Assembly: GCA_008638375.1 (NCBI GenBank)
Contig: CM018035.1
Location: 7,253,077-7,317,076, forward strand
Direction: 5' to 3'
DNA length: 64,000 nucleotides
DNA from: Nyssa sinensis
Taxonomy: Eukaryota; Streptophyta; Magnoliopsida; Cornales; Nyssaceae
Positions 11,069-24,800 of this stretch are shown here, in pieces. Under the pieces are notes generated by a model that made no database searches, was not told the origin of the DNA, and saw nothing but the letters and a program-made list of their open reading frames with translations. Each line of letters starts with the position of its first letter. Position 1 is the stretch's first letter. The position numbers were made by a program, and so were the translations under genes.

Positions 11069-14000
11069 ATGAATCCGAGAGAGTTCGCCTTGATCTCAAC
11101 GGCCACTCTCTTCGGCGCCGTTGCATCTGCAGTTGCGTTCCGTTTATTCTTCAACCCTAAAAAGCACTTCTCTCGAACCGATTCGTCAATGAACGACGTC
11201 ACTGAGAGGAAAGCTTCGTCTCAGAGCCCCTTCGATCCCTCAAAGCGCAAAGGGTAAGTAAAACGTCTATTTGGATGGACTATTCAATACTTCAATTTCT
11301 CACAAAATTTATCATTTTAAGCTCTGTTTGGTTTCCAAAGGAACTACAGGAAGAAGGAAAAAGAAAGTATTTTCGAAGTACACATCATGTTGCTTACTTT
11401 TTCTAAGCTAATAATTTTACTTTAAGTTTCCAGATATCACACTCTTTTAGTTTTCGTCCTTTTTATTAGCACAACCAAACGAGGGTTATATAAATAATGC
11501 TATGATACAGGTATTTGTCATGGGATGACTATTTCATGGCAATTGCATTTTTGTCAGCTGAGCGGTCCAAGGATCCTAACAGGCAGGTCATATATCGGTG
11601 TTCTACTGCATTTCTTTTCTATCCAGTTGTTTATTTCATTTCAGTTAGAATATTTACTTTACATAGTGCCATATATATCCGGAATTCAAAGCCTGTTGTG
11701 TCCTTAGTGGATGTGAACATGTAATTGTGTTTGGTTGTACCATTTCAGTTAGAATATTTACTTTATTGCTTGTTTCTGTTTTTTTGTTTCCAGTTTTTAG
11801 CCTAAAATAAAAAAAAAAAACTATTTAAAAAAAGTAAAAACAGAAACAAGCAATCAAACATGTTTTTTGTTTCCAGATATATGAAAGTGAAAACAAAAAA
11901 CTGAAAACAACAAAGTCATCAAATTAGTCCTAAAGGTACATTTTTCAATCATGAATGAGACATCCACAGTCCAATTTTTAACATTCCGCGAATGCGGAGA
12001 GTGGTTAGTTCCCTAATTCAAGGTGCATGAGGGCTGCCACTTTGTGCAAATTAGGGCAGAAGTTAAGTTTCCCAGTTTATTCCTCCTAGGACTCTCGATT
12101 AATGGGACCAACATGGGTAATGGCTTTTTCTAGAGAAATTGTTCCTCATTATAATTTCTTATTGGGTGTAGGCAATTAGGCATATGAATATACATATGGT
12201 TGGGCTATGATCTGCAATTCTTGAGTGATTAACATTTATAGTGAATGTTTAGAAAAAATGACATTAAAAGGAAGGATTGTCAGATCAGTTGTAGAATGAA
12301 ACTAATAAACATGAAGAAAGGCTTTTATATTTACTTGATTACGGGGGTGGGGAAAATGTTGGTACTTGATAGCCAAGTTGTAGTAGTTACTTATTGGATA
12401 TCAGCCTATGACCAGGATTGGAGAATTGGATTTTTTTTTTTTAATTTTCTAAAATCATCAAGTATGGTGCAATTTCATATGCCATACCATTTCAATCGGT
12501 GCTATGGCAAAAAGAAATCATTGTTTGCAATGCATGTGTATTTGTGTTGCAAAGTTTTCATAGTATTTGTAACTAATACAAACACCAAGCAGCCATTCAA
12601 CTTAATAGACAGCGTGTCTGGATGTCCTATGAAAACTAAATCTATAGTTTAAGTGCCTCCTCGCATTCTCTGATCATGGTGGCAATCTTTTTGTTTTTCC
12701 ATGGCACCTATTTAGAAAAAGAGCATTTTAGAACATCAACAAATGACCTCGTCTATTTTAACTTGGTGATTATGGTGATATCTCCTTATTACCCCACCAT
12801 CTTGTGGGTTCAATGCTATGTAAAAGGATTAATTCAATTTTCAAGGGAAATCCACATTTTCCAAGGCCAAATTGGATTTTCTGTAGTAGTACGTGCTTCA
12901 TGTTGTTTGCTTGGTACAATAGTAAATTGTTTGAGCTATCAAGCGTGAGAATGCTGGTTCGAGTTTGGTAGAAGCTATTTGGTATAAAAATAACCCCTCT
13001 CAGCATCCTGCCTAAGCAAGACCAATACTGGGTGAGGGCCTTTTTTAATATATATTTTGTCCCAAGTTTTCATGATAAGGACAGGTTGAGTTGAATTTTT
13101 AATTTACTTGTTAATTAGAATGCTCTTTTGGTATTTGACATTGTTGTTGCCGCTACAATCATGAAAGCCTGAATTTACTAAATTGTACCATTTTTTGGTT
13201 CCGTGTTCTGCTTCAATTATTTTCTTCCATCTTGTTTAATTTGTTGACTGAAAACTAAAATATTTTTTACATGTGTTGTAGGTTGGTGCATGCTTGGTCA
13301 GCCAGAGTGGTATAATACTTGGTAAGATCACTTGGTGGAAATTTCAATTCTGAGCAGTGTGCAGTGAGCAGTGAGCATCTGGTTTTATAAGTAAATTTTA
13401 TTGTATGTTAACTTTTGCTTGCAAGAGGGAGGAGAAAAGTGAGCTCAAAAATACATCTCTAGCTTGAGCGTGAATTAAAGAAATCAAGTAGTGAAATGAA
13501 ATCATTCTTCTGACTCACATAGGTGGATCAAGGCAGTGTTTGCATTTTCAACTACAAGAATGTCGTATTGGGTGGAATTAACACTATTAATTCTTCATTT
13601 GTATGTGGATGATCCCTTAGACATATTACCTTTTCTTACGGAGATTTGAGCTCATTTGGTAAAGATACTCTGTTAGTTAAAAAGATTGGCAATTCTGCCC
13701 TTCCTACAAAACTGTCATTTCTTATGTTGTCTCTTTGTTGAACAGAATTCTACTTTCGGTATTGCTGTATCATGTGCCTGTTTTTTGAGGGGTCTGCTGA
13801 TTATCTCTTTCTCTCCTGTGTTTTCAGTCAAACGGAATGAATTTTCACATGTTCTAGATTTTGGGCTTTCATGGGTTTTCCACAATTTGTTACATAACCA
13901 TCCATTAAGGTGAGGCATTAAGGCTTTTGAACCAAATGGGAGATGCTAAAAACTCTTATCCCCCATCACCACCGGCATTTAGGCTATTTTGGAAAGGAGG

Positions 14001-15299
14001 AAAGGTGAAAATGGCCTAGAATTACACAAAATGCAATAGAACTTAGTTACTCCATTTTCCTTCTCTCTCTCTCTCTCTCTAGGGTGGGGCTTGAGTTCAG
14101 CCTAATCGAATTTATTTGTGTTAACATCTAATTACTCTAAAAAATTAAATTTTTAGTTTTAGATGTGTTCTTGGTTTAATATAGTATTAGAACAGACAAA
14201 AATATTATAATTGATACACGTGTTGGTCCACTCATAGTGAAGAGTCCGATTACACGTGAAGGGGCGTGTTAGAAGATATAATATTGAAGTTTTACTTTTT
14301 ATTTTTTGCTAACCGTTTTAAGTTTTTAGAGTTCTTGGTTGTTAACATCTAATTTATTTTATTTGTATTTATTTATTTTATCTTGGCTTATTTCTTTCAA
14401 TCAACAACGGAGACTGCATGTACAGTGTAGGAACCACACTGATATCTAGTTTTTCACCTTTCCTTTTATTTTCTTCTCTCTTTTTTCAGTTTTCCCCACA
14501 TTGAACAGTTTAATGTCATATTTGGTACATCATTCAAGTATTTCACCTTTAGAAGGAACTCCTTAAATATTATTGTGGTCATGTACGAGTTCTGATCACA
14601 CTAATAGTAAAATTAAGCCTTAAAAATGTACAATTCTGCATTTTTAGAATTAATTCTTATGTGTTGTATTTTGTGTTAAGGAATTCACTGAATATTATTT
14701 TGGTTTTTTTGTAAAGTTCTGATGTGGCTTCTTATAAATAATGTCATATTGAATTTTTTATAAGTTCAAGTTTTCATGATATGTCAAGTCTTATATTTTG
14801 TAATATTTTTCGCAATGTTTAAGCTATTTTTTCTTTAGGCAGGCATTGGCTATAATGGATTCCCACGCGGTTGTTCAGATGACAAGCTTCCTTGGTCAAA
14901 GGTGTCTTTTAAATATAAATTTGATTGCTTAGGTTATTATTGATATACTACCAGCATCCTCATCCTCTTGAAATTCCAGAAATCCAAGACTGGGGATCCC
15001 TTGGAAACAAAGTATCCGTAAGTTATTCGCTTCGATGAACTACAATTCTTAATGATTTGTGCTGCCATTAAGTGTATTGACTAAATTGTTCTTTTCCCAC
15101 CGTCGTTGTCACATCCTAATTGTTGATACGAAGCTTTATTTAAACCTTTACCTGAACTCCTTTATTTTTAATTTATATGATTTTGTCCATATCTGAGTTG
15201 CTGCTGTTTCATTTTAATTCTTGGCAGTTATGTTTGTCATGCAGAAGTCAATGCTATCCTAAACACAAATCATGCGTCTGCTGCAGGACAGGTTAGGTC

Positions 15300-15345
<46 letters not shown>

Positions 15346-16849
15346 TATGTGTGGCTTCAAAGTTATATCAATTTTCTGTATGCAAACTTCGTTGTGAAAC
15401 CAAAAGAAAACTGTATATTTTATTGTTAACAATATTTTGTCTTATCTTGTTGGCTAATTCTGTCACTTAAATTAAATATCTTTAATGTGACAATCTTATT
15501 GAATATTATGTTTTGTCATTCTGACCTTGCAGAGGCTTTATGTTACAATGTTTCCTTGCAATGAATGTGCCAAGATAATAATTCAGGTGAAATATTTTGC
15601 TCTCTTGTGGAATATGTTTCAGTGTACTGCATAAAATTAAACTTTTTGCAGAATGTGCATGCACATCTGCAACATGCACAACACTACTATTATAGGAAGG
15701 AAACTATGTTCATAATATTGTTAGCGTTGAAACAAAATTTTGCTCTTTTTTCTTTTGCTTGAAAATTGAAATGGCTGCCAAATTTGAAGAAATAAAAGTT
15801 AAAAAAATGGTAAATCACTTGAAAAGGGAGAGTGTTGACAAGTCCTCTGAACATAAACCTTCCATATAAAAGAGAAAAATGGGGGAGGAGGGAGTAGTTG
15901 ATGGTACTCGCTTTCAACTCTGCGCAGAAGTATAAATATAGGAGGATTGACAAGATGCAGTAAGGTGTATGGCTACATGTATATAGCACCAACATCCTCA
16001 AGGGTATGGATTGGAAACACTGCAGCTGAGGAAGAGATCTCTAATGCTAAGAAAAAGAATAGAAAAGGGATGAATAGAGAAAAAAGAAACGTATAAAAGA
16101 GTGTGGCATGTTCGTATCATGAAGTTAATTACAAACATTCCCGTAGGAAACATGCCATTCAGGCACAGCCATATTTTGAAGCCCCCCCTTTTTTTTACCG
16201 TTTCATATTTGATTGTTGGAAGGACACAGACCCACTTTTCCTGAAAAGTCAACCCCTCAGTGGCATGTAGCTCTTAGCCTTTTGGATGATATTTAGTTCT
16301 TTAGTTTCATTCTCTTTCCCAATTGTTGACTCTTATGCTTTTCCCTTTAACTCTCTCCATTTGATGTGAATGCCATATCAAGATATGAATTTCTTTTGTT
16401 ATTGCAGTCAGGTGTTTCTGAAGTAATCTATTTTGTGGAGAAAAGGTTGAACAATTCAGACACTGCCTATATTGCTTCTCACAAACTTCTATCAATGGCC
16501 CGTGTAAAAGTAAGCCTCACTGATGCTAAAACATTTCTCAGGATTACCTATTCTTTTATTGGTTCTGAAGTGAACTATTAGTTTTATAGCTCAAACCCCC
16601 GCCACACCCAAAAAATAAAAATTGGATTTAAGCTGTCTGGAGCCCGTGTGAAATAAATTTTCAGTCTCGCATAAAATTGCAGTCATTGGTTTAATATTTC
16701 CTAAATTTTATCTTTAGTTGGTGCAGTTTGTAATTATTTTGGATTAAATCCTTTTTCAATTTGGTTTTGAGATGATTCATCATTTAATTTAGGTCCGGAA
16801 ACATCAGCCACAGATGAACCAGATACTGATCAAGTTTGATGAGCTGTAG
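11069..16849 (+). CDS. Deoxycytidylate (dCMP) deaminase, nine exons
   Basis: Coding exons: 11069-11253, 11511-11586, 13282-13321, 14843-14901, 14980-15017, 15228-15291, 15533-15586, 16408-16509, 16793-16849. All introns are GT-AG and all junctions keep frame, giving 224 aa (the Arabidopsis protein is slightly longer). The enzyme converts dCMP to dUMP, the main feed into dTMP synthesis. The N terminus (about residues 6-28) is hydrophobic, a possible membrane anchor or targeting segment typical of plant versions. The catalytic core starts at [10 protein letters not shown]. The zinc site is clear: HAEVNAIL supplies His137 and the proton shuttle Glu139, and PCNEC supplies Cys163 and Cys166. The C terminus ends ILIKFDEL. 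Intron 2 is long (1.7 kb); intron 3 carries an old dispersed repeat. No defect is seen. The neighbouring R2 gene acts in the same pathway. Confidence 0.95.
14130..14345. repeat. Dispersed repeat copy (family 'GGGGCGTGTTAGA') in dCMP deaminase intron 3
   Basis: It contains a degenerate form of 'GGTTTAACATGGTATCAGAGC' (near 14173-14193) and a later 'GGGGCGTGTTAGAAGATATA' block. These occur in the same order and at a similar distance in the repeats at 33156-33410 and 46490-46740. The family was not identified; such blocks usually belong to retrotransposon or MITE remnants. Confidence 0.5.
15303..15342. repeat. (TC)20 microsatellite in dCMP deaminase intron 6
   Basis: Uninterrupted TC dinucleotides begin about 10 bp after the 5' splice site of intron 6. 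Length variation here could influence splicing, but nothing shows that it does. Confidence 0.9.
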
Positions 16850-19089
16850 AAGTTAATTTCATGGTAAAATCCTGAGAATTTGTTGTAAGGTATACTCAAA
16901 TCATTTATTGATCAATTAAGCACATTGTCCACTGTAATATGAAGTCATTGCTATGCATTTGTATGGAAAAGGGTGCTTTCCCTAACGGTTCTCTCTGCCC
17001 CGACCCCTGAAAAAAAAAAAAAAAAAAACTATATATGTATTGGCTTAAGCTGAAATTGCTTTTAACAGTTTTTCTGCAATGCTATGGTGCTTTTGTCAGG
17101 TATTTGTAGGAAGCCTGTTAAGGTCATCAAAGATCTCCTTGGGGAATAGAATGGTGTCTATTGGCTGGGCAGCATAACGGTAAACAGATTTGAACTCAAA
17201 ACACTTCACCTTCAGATTTGTGAAAAGCTAGGGTTTTCGTCTTTTATGAATCATCAAATAATGTCACTGTTGTAATATGTGGCTGCACACAGTTATACCT
17301 GCTAAGATATTAATTTCCATATACAATTTTAGGCATGATAGTAGACTTGTGACTTAATGGATCTGTTTCCATAGTACAAGAATAGCATAATTTCAACCTG
17401 AAGAGGAATTCATACATAGATGTTAATACTCCATTTTCATCATCTTAGCAAGCAAATGAAAGACACTAAATCCATTGTCAAACATTAAATTTTGAAGAGT
17501 GGATGTTCATTAAAAGGTGATAAAGCATGATCAGCTGAAAGGAAATCCAAGCTAGAGAAAGTTAGGGGTTCAAGCCAAGCAATATTTTTCTAATACAACA
17601 CTCCAATGGTAATTAGGCTCTTGTATTGTCATCAACAATTTCTTATCATTTTTTCATTCTATAATTGTTTGAAAGGCGTTAAATAGTTTTATAAAGAGTA
17701 AATGTTCCCTCTTTTTTTCCGGAAAAATGTTATGTATCTTCAATTTATGTCTCTAATTTTTCACTAGAGCAATGCTGCAATTCATAAATTTCTATTCCAA
17801 AATTTTATCATAAATGACTTGGCATTGCATCAATATGCCACATCAGTAATGATTTTATGCACCTTCTATTTTTTTCTTTTGGAATATAAAATTCAGAATA
17901 GAAATTTGACGAGTGTAACTCTATTATTTCACCAATCTATTTTAAACGAGAGAGAAAAATAAGAGAATGAAATAAATAGAGAAGATAGGCAAAAAAAAAA
18001 AAAAAAAAAATCCTACCACTTGATATAAGTGAGATTGGAGTCCAACCATTGATCAAAATTATTTGAAAACCTTTTCAGTCACTCTTTTAGTGCTAATGTC
18101 TTTGTGAGATTAAAGTTGTAAATGAGTCGAGTTAAATTGAGAAATGGATTATTCAAGCTTGATTTCTTAAAATAATCAAGTTTAAATCATAATTAAATTT
18201 GATTTTTATGTATTATTAGATTACTTATTGAGTTGAGTTCGAGTTGAATTTAATAAATTAATGAATTTTAAAATATATTTAAACTTGATTTATTTATTTT
18301 ACAAGTTAAATTTAAATAAATTTTTTATCGAGTTGATCATAGCTCGAATAACTTAAATTAGGTTGAACTATGCCATTACCAAAAGACAAAAGACAAAAAA
18401 AAAAAAAAAAAAAAGGCCCAAGAATGGCACATGCTTAAACTATGAGATAGCTACCACACCAAACCCTATCAATTCTTTGGTCAGGAGAAGATATGCATCC
18501 CATCCCTTTTTTTTGGTCACAACTTCAACCTTATCTTCAATTTTACAAGCTACATGCACGATCAATTCACAATTCTATTTCACAAAAAATAAAATAAAAA
18601 AGTGGAGCCCACAACAAATGATATTCAAATTAAAATTCATGCACAACTTGCTCCATGCCTACACAAACACAGTACGCCAGAAAATAAAAAGAGAGTTTGA
18701 TACGCCACCCAACAAGTATATACATTTAGGCTTCATGAGAATTGTCAAGCCTACATGTCCACATTCGTCCCTGTCTACTATTTTGAAATTCTATATCTAT
18801 ATATCTTTTATATATGTCAATGCTTTTCATGTTCCTGAAAGGACACCTGGGTATTTTTGTTTCTATCTGCATAATGTTTTTAAGATTGAGTGTTCCTTTG
18901 AAGTGGGTTTGAAGGATGAAAAATCTTGTAATTTCTTAAAGACCACCAATCAAAGATAAGGTGGTATTCATCAGGAGTTGACACAAACCTATATATACAT
19001 GTATATGTATACATAGCGCGGCACGTGTTTTGACAAATATATACAAGATTGAATTGACAAGTATCAATTATTTCAACTGATTTATGAGA
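16850..19089. other. 3' flank of dCMP deaminase, then gene-free AT-rich sequence
   Basis: 16850 to about 17180 probably holds the 3' UTR. I found no convincing polyadenylation signal. 18110-18365 has a degenerate 'GAGTCGAGTTAAATT' type repeat, probably an old relative of the hAT-like MITE at 36294. A 198-codon open frame at 18363-18959 starts in a Lys run made by poly(A) and has no recognisable domain, so I do not call it a gene. Confidence 0.5.
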
Positions 19090-19340
19090 TTGAAAAATTA
19101 AATACACATTTTTTATTTTATATTTGAAAATTTGTATGCGAGACTCATAAAATTAAACGAATTTATTAGATGAAAAAGAGATTTCAGATTTGTGAATGTT
19201 TTACTCTTATAATGTATTTGATACATATTAAATTGATGATTGTTGTTTATAAATGTAGATACCTTATTGAACAAATATCCTGTGTCTGTGTCTACTCTAT
19301 AAATTTTTGTTTATTTTTTTTTTCAGATTGATTTATTATT
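19090..19340 (+). repeat. LTR-like remnant (copia LTR R/U5-type sequence)
   Basis: The block with 'TTTCAGATTTGTGAATG' and 'TTTTACTCTTATAATGT', then 'TGTAGATACCTTATTGAAC' and 'ATCCTGTGTCTGTG', aligns by eye to 37165-37305 plus the array units after it. At 19250-19265 the sequence is uninterrupted where the 37.3-kb copy carries a MITE, so it approximates an empty site. Confidence 0.45.
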
Positions 19341-19904
19341 ATTTTTTATTTTCTCCATTGTTTTCTTCTTCAATTTCTTCAATTTTTTGGATGTTTCATG
19401 TTTGTCCCAAACGAGGTTAAAGATTACTTGATAGTTCGTCAACTTTTTTCATGCTAGCTCAGGTCTTGCCTTCGCATGGTACAGCAAAAGCATCGAATCC
19501 CCCTCTTACAAACACGCCCACACACACACACATACATATGTAAAGATGAGCCTCTTGCAAGTGGTTCTCATAATTCGTTTTTAGAATATATAGATATAAT
19601 TACAGAAGGAAATTGGCCCCATGAATAATGATTTCCACAACCATGTAAGCATTCTTCCGGCTCACTTGCATGCCTATGGGCAGCTTCAAAAGGTGTTTAC
19701 ACACACATGTATATATATATATATATAAAATTCAATCAATTATTTGATATACAACTTATAAGGGTTTCACACTTATTTTGTCCTCTCCTTTTCAGGCATG
19801 TGGAAGTTTGTAGTGCTTGTAATTATGCCTCAAGAGGGTAATCAAATGAATGATCAGTCAGATAACCATGTCTATATACTAGTTGTTTTAGAAGGTGCCA
19901 TGTT

Positions 19905-19936
<32 letters not shown>
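19905..19936. repeat. (CT)16 microsatellite
   Basis: Uninterrupted CT dinucleotides. Confidence 0.9.
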
Positions 19937-19939
<3 letters not shown>

Positions 19940-20033
19940 GCACCAATATATATCATTCTACCTTGTCATGTATATCCTAATTAGTTGCGAGTTGAACAAG
20001 CCAAGTGTGACTCCTATGCATGATTGACTTGTA

Positions 20034-20035
<2 letters not shown>

Positions 20036-20096
<61 letters not shown>
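20036..20096. repeat. Compound microsatellite (CA)n(TA)n
   Basis: About 20 CA units are followed directly by about 10 TA units. Confidence 0.9.
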
Positions 20097-20779
20097 GTAT
20101 GGGGAGATGACAATGATTTATGAAAAGTACTTAAGTAATCAAAGGAGGCAAGAAGTTTATTGAGAAAAGAACCGGTAAATGCATGCATGCAACCTTTGCT
20201 TGTGATCATGGCTTGTCCAACTCATCTTATTTCTCAAAATCAAAGAGTTGGTAAGCCATGTTTCTTGAAAGATACAATTTTGTCGTCATGTTGTTCACAC
20301 TCTTGATGATGAATGACTTTATCTTACCCTCTCACTCTCTCTCTCACACACACACACACATGTGAATATCTAAATGTTATCAGGCCTGGTTTCAAACTAA
20401 TTGAGGCCACAAGATTGAGAGTTGCGGATTAAGAATGGCAAAATAAATTTGAAAATGACAAAAAAAAATGAATTAATAATAAAAGAAACTGCACGCTACA
20501 TTAATGATGAATATATAGTTACGTATTGAGCATGCAACAAATACTGGTTCTGGCAGTGGCTGATCAAGTTGTCGAGGAAACAAATGGCTAAATTAATTAA
20601 TTAATATTTGTTACCATGGGTGTCTCTTCCAGTAGGATGAGACCAAAATTACTTAATTCTTACCCGACTTCAACGTGTGTGTGTGTGTGTATATATATAT
20701 ATAGTTTTTAAAAGTTTAGATAGCTAAGAGATGGAGTGAGGTAATAATACATACAGACATATAAATGATTCAGAAATTG

Positions 20780-20961
20780 TGGTTTGGGAGACAAAAGTGT
20801 ATATATAAAATTTTGATAGGAATTTTTATGAAAATTAAACAAATTTTGAGGGGCCAATTTCCAAGTTTTTAAAAAATTTAACAAAATCACAATATAAGAT
20901 TTGGATTTCTCAAATTTTTTTGGGGCCATGACCCCCTTAGTCACCTATTGCTCTGCCAGTG
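20780..20961. mobile_element. Partial MITE related to the hAT-like element at 63767
   Basis: The segment ends in 'TTTTTTTGGGGCCATGACCCCC', then 'CTCTGCCAGTG'. This matches the right part of the element at 63767-63974 ('GAGGGCCATGGCCCCC', then 'CCTGCCTCTG'). A possible left end is 'CTGGCAGTGGCTGATC' near 20550. No target-site duplication was found. Confidence 0.4.
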
Positions 20962-22717
20962 CGTGTATATATGTATGTGTATATACATACATACATATAT
21001 ATATATATGTATATGAGAACGAAGGTGACTTGCTTTTCATTATTATTTTCCGACCTGCTTGCCTATACTGCATTTCGCCTCCTACTTGCTTAAAATAAAT
21101 TTCATTTTAACAACCAATTACACGAAAAGCCACTTTGATAGTATGATAAAAAAGAAAAAGAAGCCCGATATTACTATTTTAGGCATACCAGGAGAAAATA
21201 ACAATATATTAATATTAGGTATACTTAGATTTGTTTATCATATGTCATTATTTTGTTAGAAACTTTATTATGAAAAAATCAATTTTGTTTTTAATGAAAT
21301 AACTAGTTTAATAAAAAGAATTGTATATGTTTTCAGTAAAAAAGAAATAAAACAGTAATATGTTTCTGTAAAATTCCAACAACTAATTACAAAGAATAAA
21401 GAATTATTTATGTTCCAAATTTTGTAAACAGAATTATAAATTAAAAGAAATCGTAAAAAGTTATTGTTTGTAACTAGTTTAATTAAAAAAACAAAAAACA
21501 GAAACTGAACTAGAAGAATTTTTTGTTTTTCTATAAAGAATGGATCAGGTCTAGCATTTTACGCTATATCCTTAAGACAAATTACGTCCTCGTACTTAGT
21601 GCTTATGATTTGAATAGACATATGACTCCTAGGATGAAGTGGTTTTATACAGAAAAGAAACACTGCAGATTATGTGTATAATAAACCAGACTTATGTTTC
21701 AGAACTCTTTCAAACTGAATGTATGAACGCATAGAAAATGTAATGAAGTCAATGAATGAATGTAAGGGCGTAGGTAGTGTTTATATAGAGCATTCGTGTC
21801 TGTACCATACATACACGAAGGCTTACAACAATTTAACGAACAGTCGCGGGGAAGAAAACGATTCAGTCAAAATTCAAACTAAAGGTTTAATCACAAAACG
21901 ACGTTATTTTAAATTTAAACTAAAACCAAACGCAATCACAAAACGACAGCGTTGCATTTAAATTATCTTGATAACCAAACAATAGCGTTTTTGACTATTT
22001 TTAACCGTAATAGCTTTTTGGATTGTTTCTAATTATAATAAAAACAACAGCGTTTTGAAAAATTATTTAAATAAATTTTCTCCAAAAATATATATACATA
22101 GTGGGCCGAGGCCCAAACCCAAACTGGCTAGGTTTGGTATAAGGTAGCGGCGTGCGCGTGTGGTAAATTAAGCATGTGTTAGATACTCTTCCTTTCACAA
22201 AACTTGGGTGTCCTTTAGGACCTAAACATTCATTTAAGTTAATTATATATATACTTTTTAAAAGCCTTGTCATCCTATGTGGGACACAAACTTTAAGCTT
22301 TTGTTACAATTTTCAAGTGGTGATGTTTTGAGGCAATTTCTCATTCACTCCTTAATGATTTTTGAGTAACCCAATACATAATCTTAATCTTATTATACTC
22401 AAAAACTCATTTTTTCTAACACATTTATCATAACTCCTTTTTAAAATTAAATAAAAAGATAAAATATATCTATTAATTATAAAAAAAAATATCATTGACA
22501 CATTATCTAATAAACCAATTTGATATATCAAACATTTCCAGTATATTAAATGGGTTTAAATTTTAGTTTGTTTCTTTCCATAAATGTTAGAGCCCAATTT
22601 TGATGCAAACAATTAATCACTTAGGGTTCTTTATTGTTGGCCTCTTGAAAATTTGAAATGAACAAGTGTAAAAAGTCATAATCTGAATAGATCGATTCAA
22701 AAATGGGATTGTGACGT

Positions 22718-22750
<33 letters not shown>

Positions 22751-23988
22751 TTATATTAGCTAGTAACTTGTGATCTACACGAATGTATCAAAGGAAAATA
22801 CAGAAACTTATTTGACAAAAGTTTGCGATTCTCCTTTTCTAATTTGTGGATTTCCCCAAAAATTTTTAAATTTAAATTTTCGACCAGTTCCAAACTCACT
22901 GATTTTATCGTCATATCTCATTTGAGAAGAGATTTTGAAAAATAAAAAACAAAAAAACACGTAAACTGTGGGCCGAAACCGATGACTAGGTTGACAAAAC
23001 CCTCATCTTCTAATTAAATAATATATACATTTTTATATATTTCAAAATGAATTTGAACACACCTACCCAAAAAAAATTGAAAGTGAACTCGAATCCTACT
23101 ACAGCCACTCCAACTAGAAATCTTTGAGGTACCCTTCAATGATAACCTAAAACTAATCTGTTTTTACTCCCATTCACATTGATCCAAAATCTTAAACCAA
23201 TCAATCATATAACTTCTTTCAATCATATTCAAGGGCTATTTTCTCTTTTTCTCTATTGTCTTTGGTAAAGATGATTTAATTGGTCCAGATGATTTAATTG
23301 AAATTGTTGGATTGTTCTACATCATCCGTCTCTCTCTAATTCCTTTGGTCTGTGTATATGACTGGCTGCCCCCTCTTCTTAATACCTGTGTTTTAAGAAA
23401 CTGAATAAGTTGGGCTTCCAATTTTCATCATGATATTAGAGTCAGACCAGAGATCCAAACTTGAGCTAGATGCAGGGAACTGAATCGGCTGAGCCTCTAA
23501 TTTTCATCAGAAACATAACTAATTAATTATTTTCTATATAGCCCATACACTCCTCATAATAATCAAATACAATGCGATTTTTATTTATTTTATTTTCCCC
23601 ACATTTTAAAAAGAAAATAATAATTATTTACTAGTGTGAAAGTTGAGCTACCAGTCCTTTTGTTGCTTTCCTTCATTCCATTGAAGTAACGTGTTCGAGT
23701 TTTAAGAATTAGGCAGTGTAAAATATAAGGAGTTATTTGGTGGAACGGTTACATTATGTCATTATATGGTATAGTGTGATTTATTTCATAATCACAATTT
23801 TTTTTTCAAAATTATAGAAATATAGAAAAATTGATAAAAATTATGTAAGAAAGTCATATCACATCAGATAATGATGTGATGTGACCGTCTCATTAAATAA
23901 TTTTTCATAAAATATGGATAAAGTTAGTAACATCCATCTATTCCATAATTGCAAAAACTTTGTACATCAAACACAAGTTTAAACTATC
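20962..23988. other. Gene-free AT-rich region
   Basis: No gene is recognised. 21540-22060 is slightly less simple, with repeated AACGACAGCGTT-like words near 21895-22050, but it has no extended frame. A (CA)n(TA)n microsatellite lies at about 22719-22751. Confidence 0.5.
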
Positions 23989-24230
23989 CGGAGGTGTGAC
24001 CGAGCGGAAAAGATCTTAAGAATAAAACTCAAATGTCTCGAGTTTGAGTTTTTTCTGCATCGATCGTAGGTAGTTAGAACTTAAACGGTAAACCTAACTG
24101 TTATGGAAAATGAGACTTAGTCTAGTACGCAGTTAGAACTTAAAGGGTGAACCTGACTATCATGAAAAATGAGACTTAATTTACTACACGTAAGCTAGTT
24201 TAGGATACTCTCTTACAAATTTATCAAAAA
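23989..24230 (+). mobile_element. tRNA-derived SINE-like element, copy 1
   Basis: The head reads CCGGAGGTGTGACCGAGCGG, close to a tRNA 5' half with A box (as in Ser or Leu tRNAs). About 55 bp later a B-box-like CGAGTTTGAGTT follows. The body (TCTGCATCGATCGTAGG, then GTTAGAACTTAAA and a 'GTGAACCTGACT' block) recurs at 28087-28560 (minus), 31640-31911 and 39285-39600. The segment 'AGTTAGAACTTAAA' with its following ~60 bp is duplicated within this copy (about 24073 and 24131). Confidence 0.55.
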
Positions 24231-24800
24231 ATACATAAAAAAATACAACGTTAATTTTCCTTTGAACAATCATAACCTAATTTTTTTTGACTCAACTAAT
24301 AAATTGATTAGGTGAATGTTAGTGAAATGCAGAAGCAAAAGCAACTCTCATTTTCTACCACACCAAGATATACCTATCCATTGTACAGTTTTCCACCCAC
24401 TCCACATCATCAAACCTTATGCAAACCTACATTTTCATCCAAATTAAATACTTTGTGGGATTTCGTATTTTATACATGTCCTCACTTACAAGTATCTCAC
24501 TTAGCTTGATTTGCAGAACTCTCACACCTGATGTCCCACCACAATCATGGTTACCTGCCTTGAATGAAAGGGTTCTCTTTTTAACCATTTCAAAAAAATT
24601 ATTGAATGGATTGGTCCAATGATACTAACAATTGAATAAACATGTGTATGTATAACAAATTGTTATAGATGTGATTTCTCATCTAATTGTTGAGACCATG
24701 TCCGAAAAGACCACCAAATAATTGCTCTGTTTTGAGAGCTTGTTTGACATTATCATATCACACTATTATTCAAAAGTGGTATGATTATATGAAAAAAAGG
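24231..24800. other. Spacer without a gene
   Basis: Short open frames only, none with a recognisable product. Confidence 0.5.

Larger units (their letters stand above)
19341..20779. other. Gene-free AT-rich region with microsatellites
   Basis: Only simple repeats and short open frames are seen. Confidence 0.5.

Noticed and set aside
12245..12652. 135-codon open frame on the plus strand
   Set aside because: Lies wholly inside intron 2 of dCMP deaminase, with no recognisable protein features.
18363..18959. 198-codon open reading frame
   Set aside because: Starts in a poly(A)-encoded lysine run, has no domain, AT-biased composition and no gene-like context.
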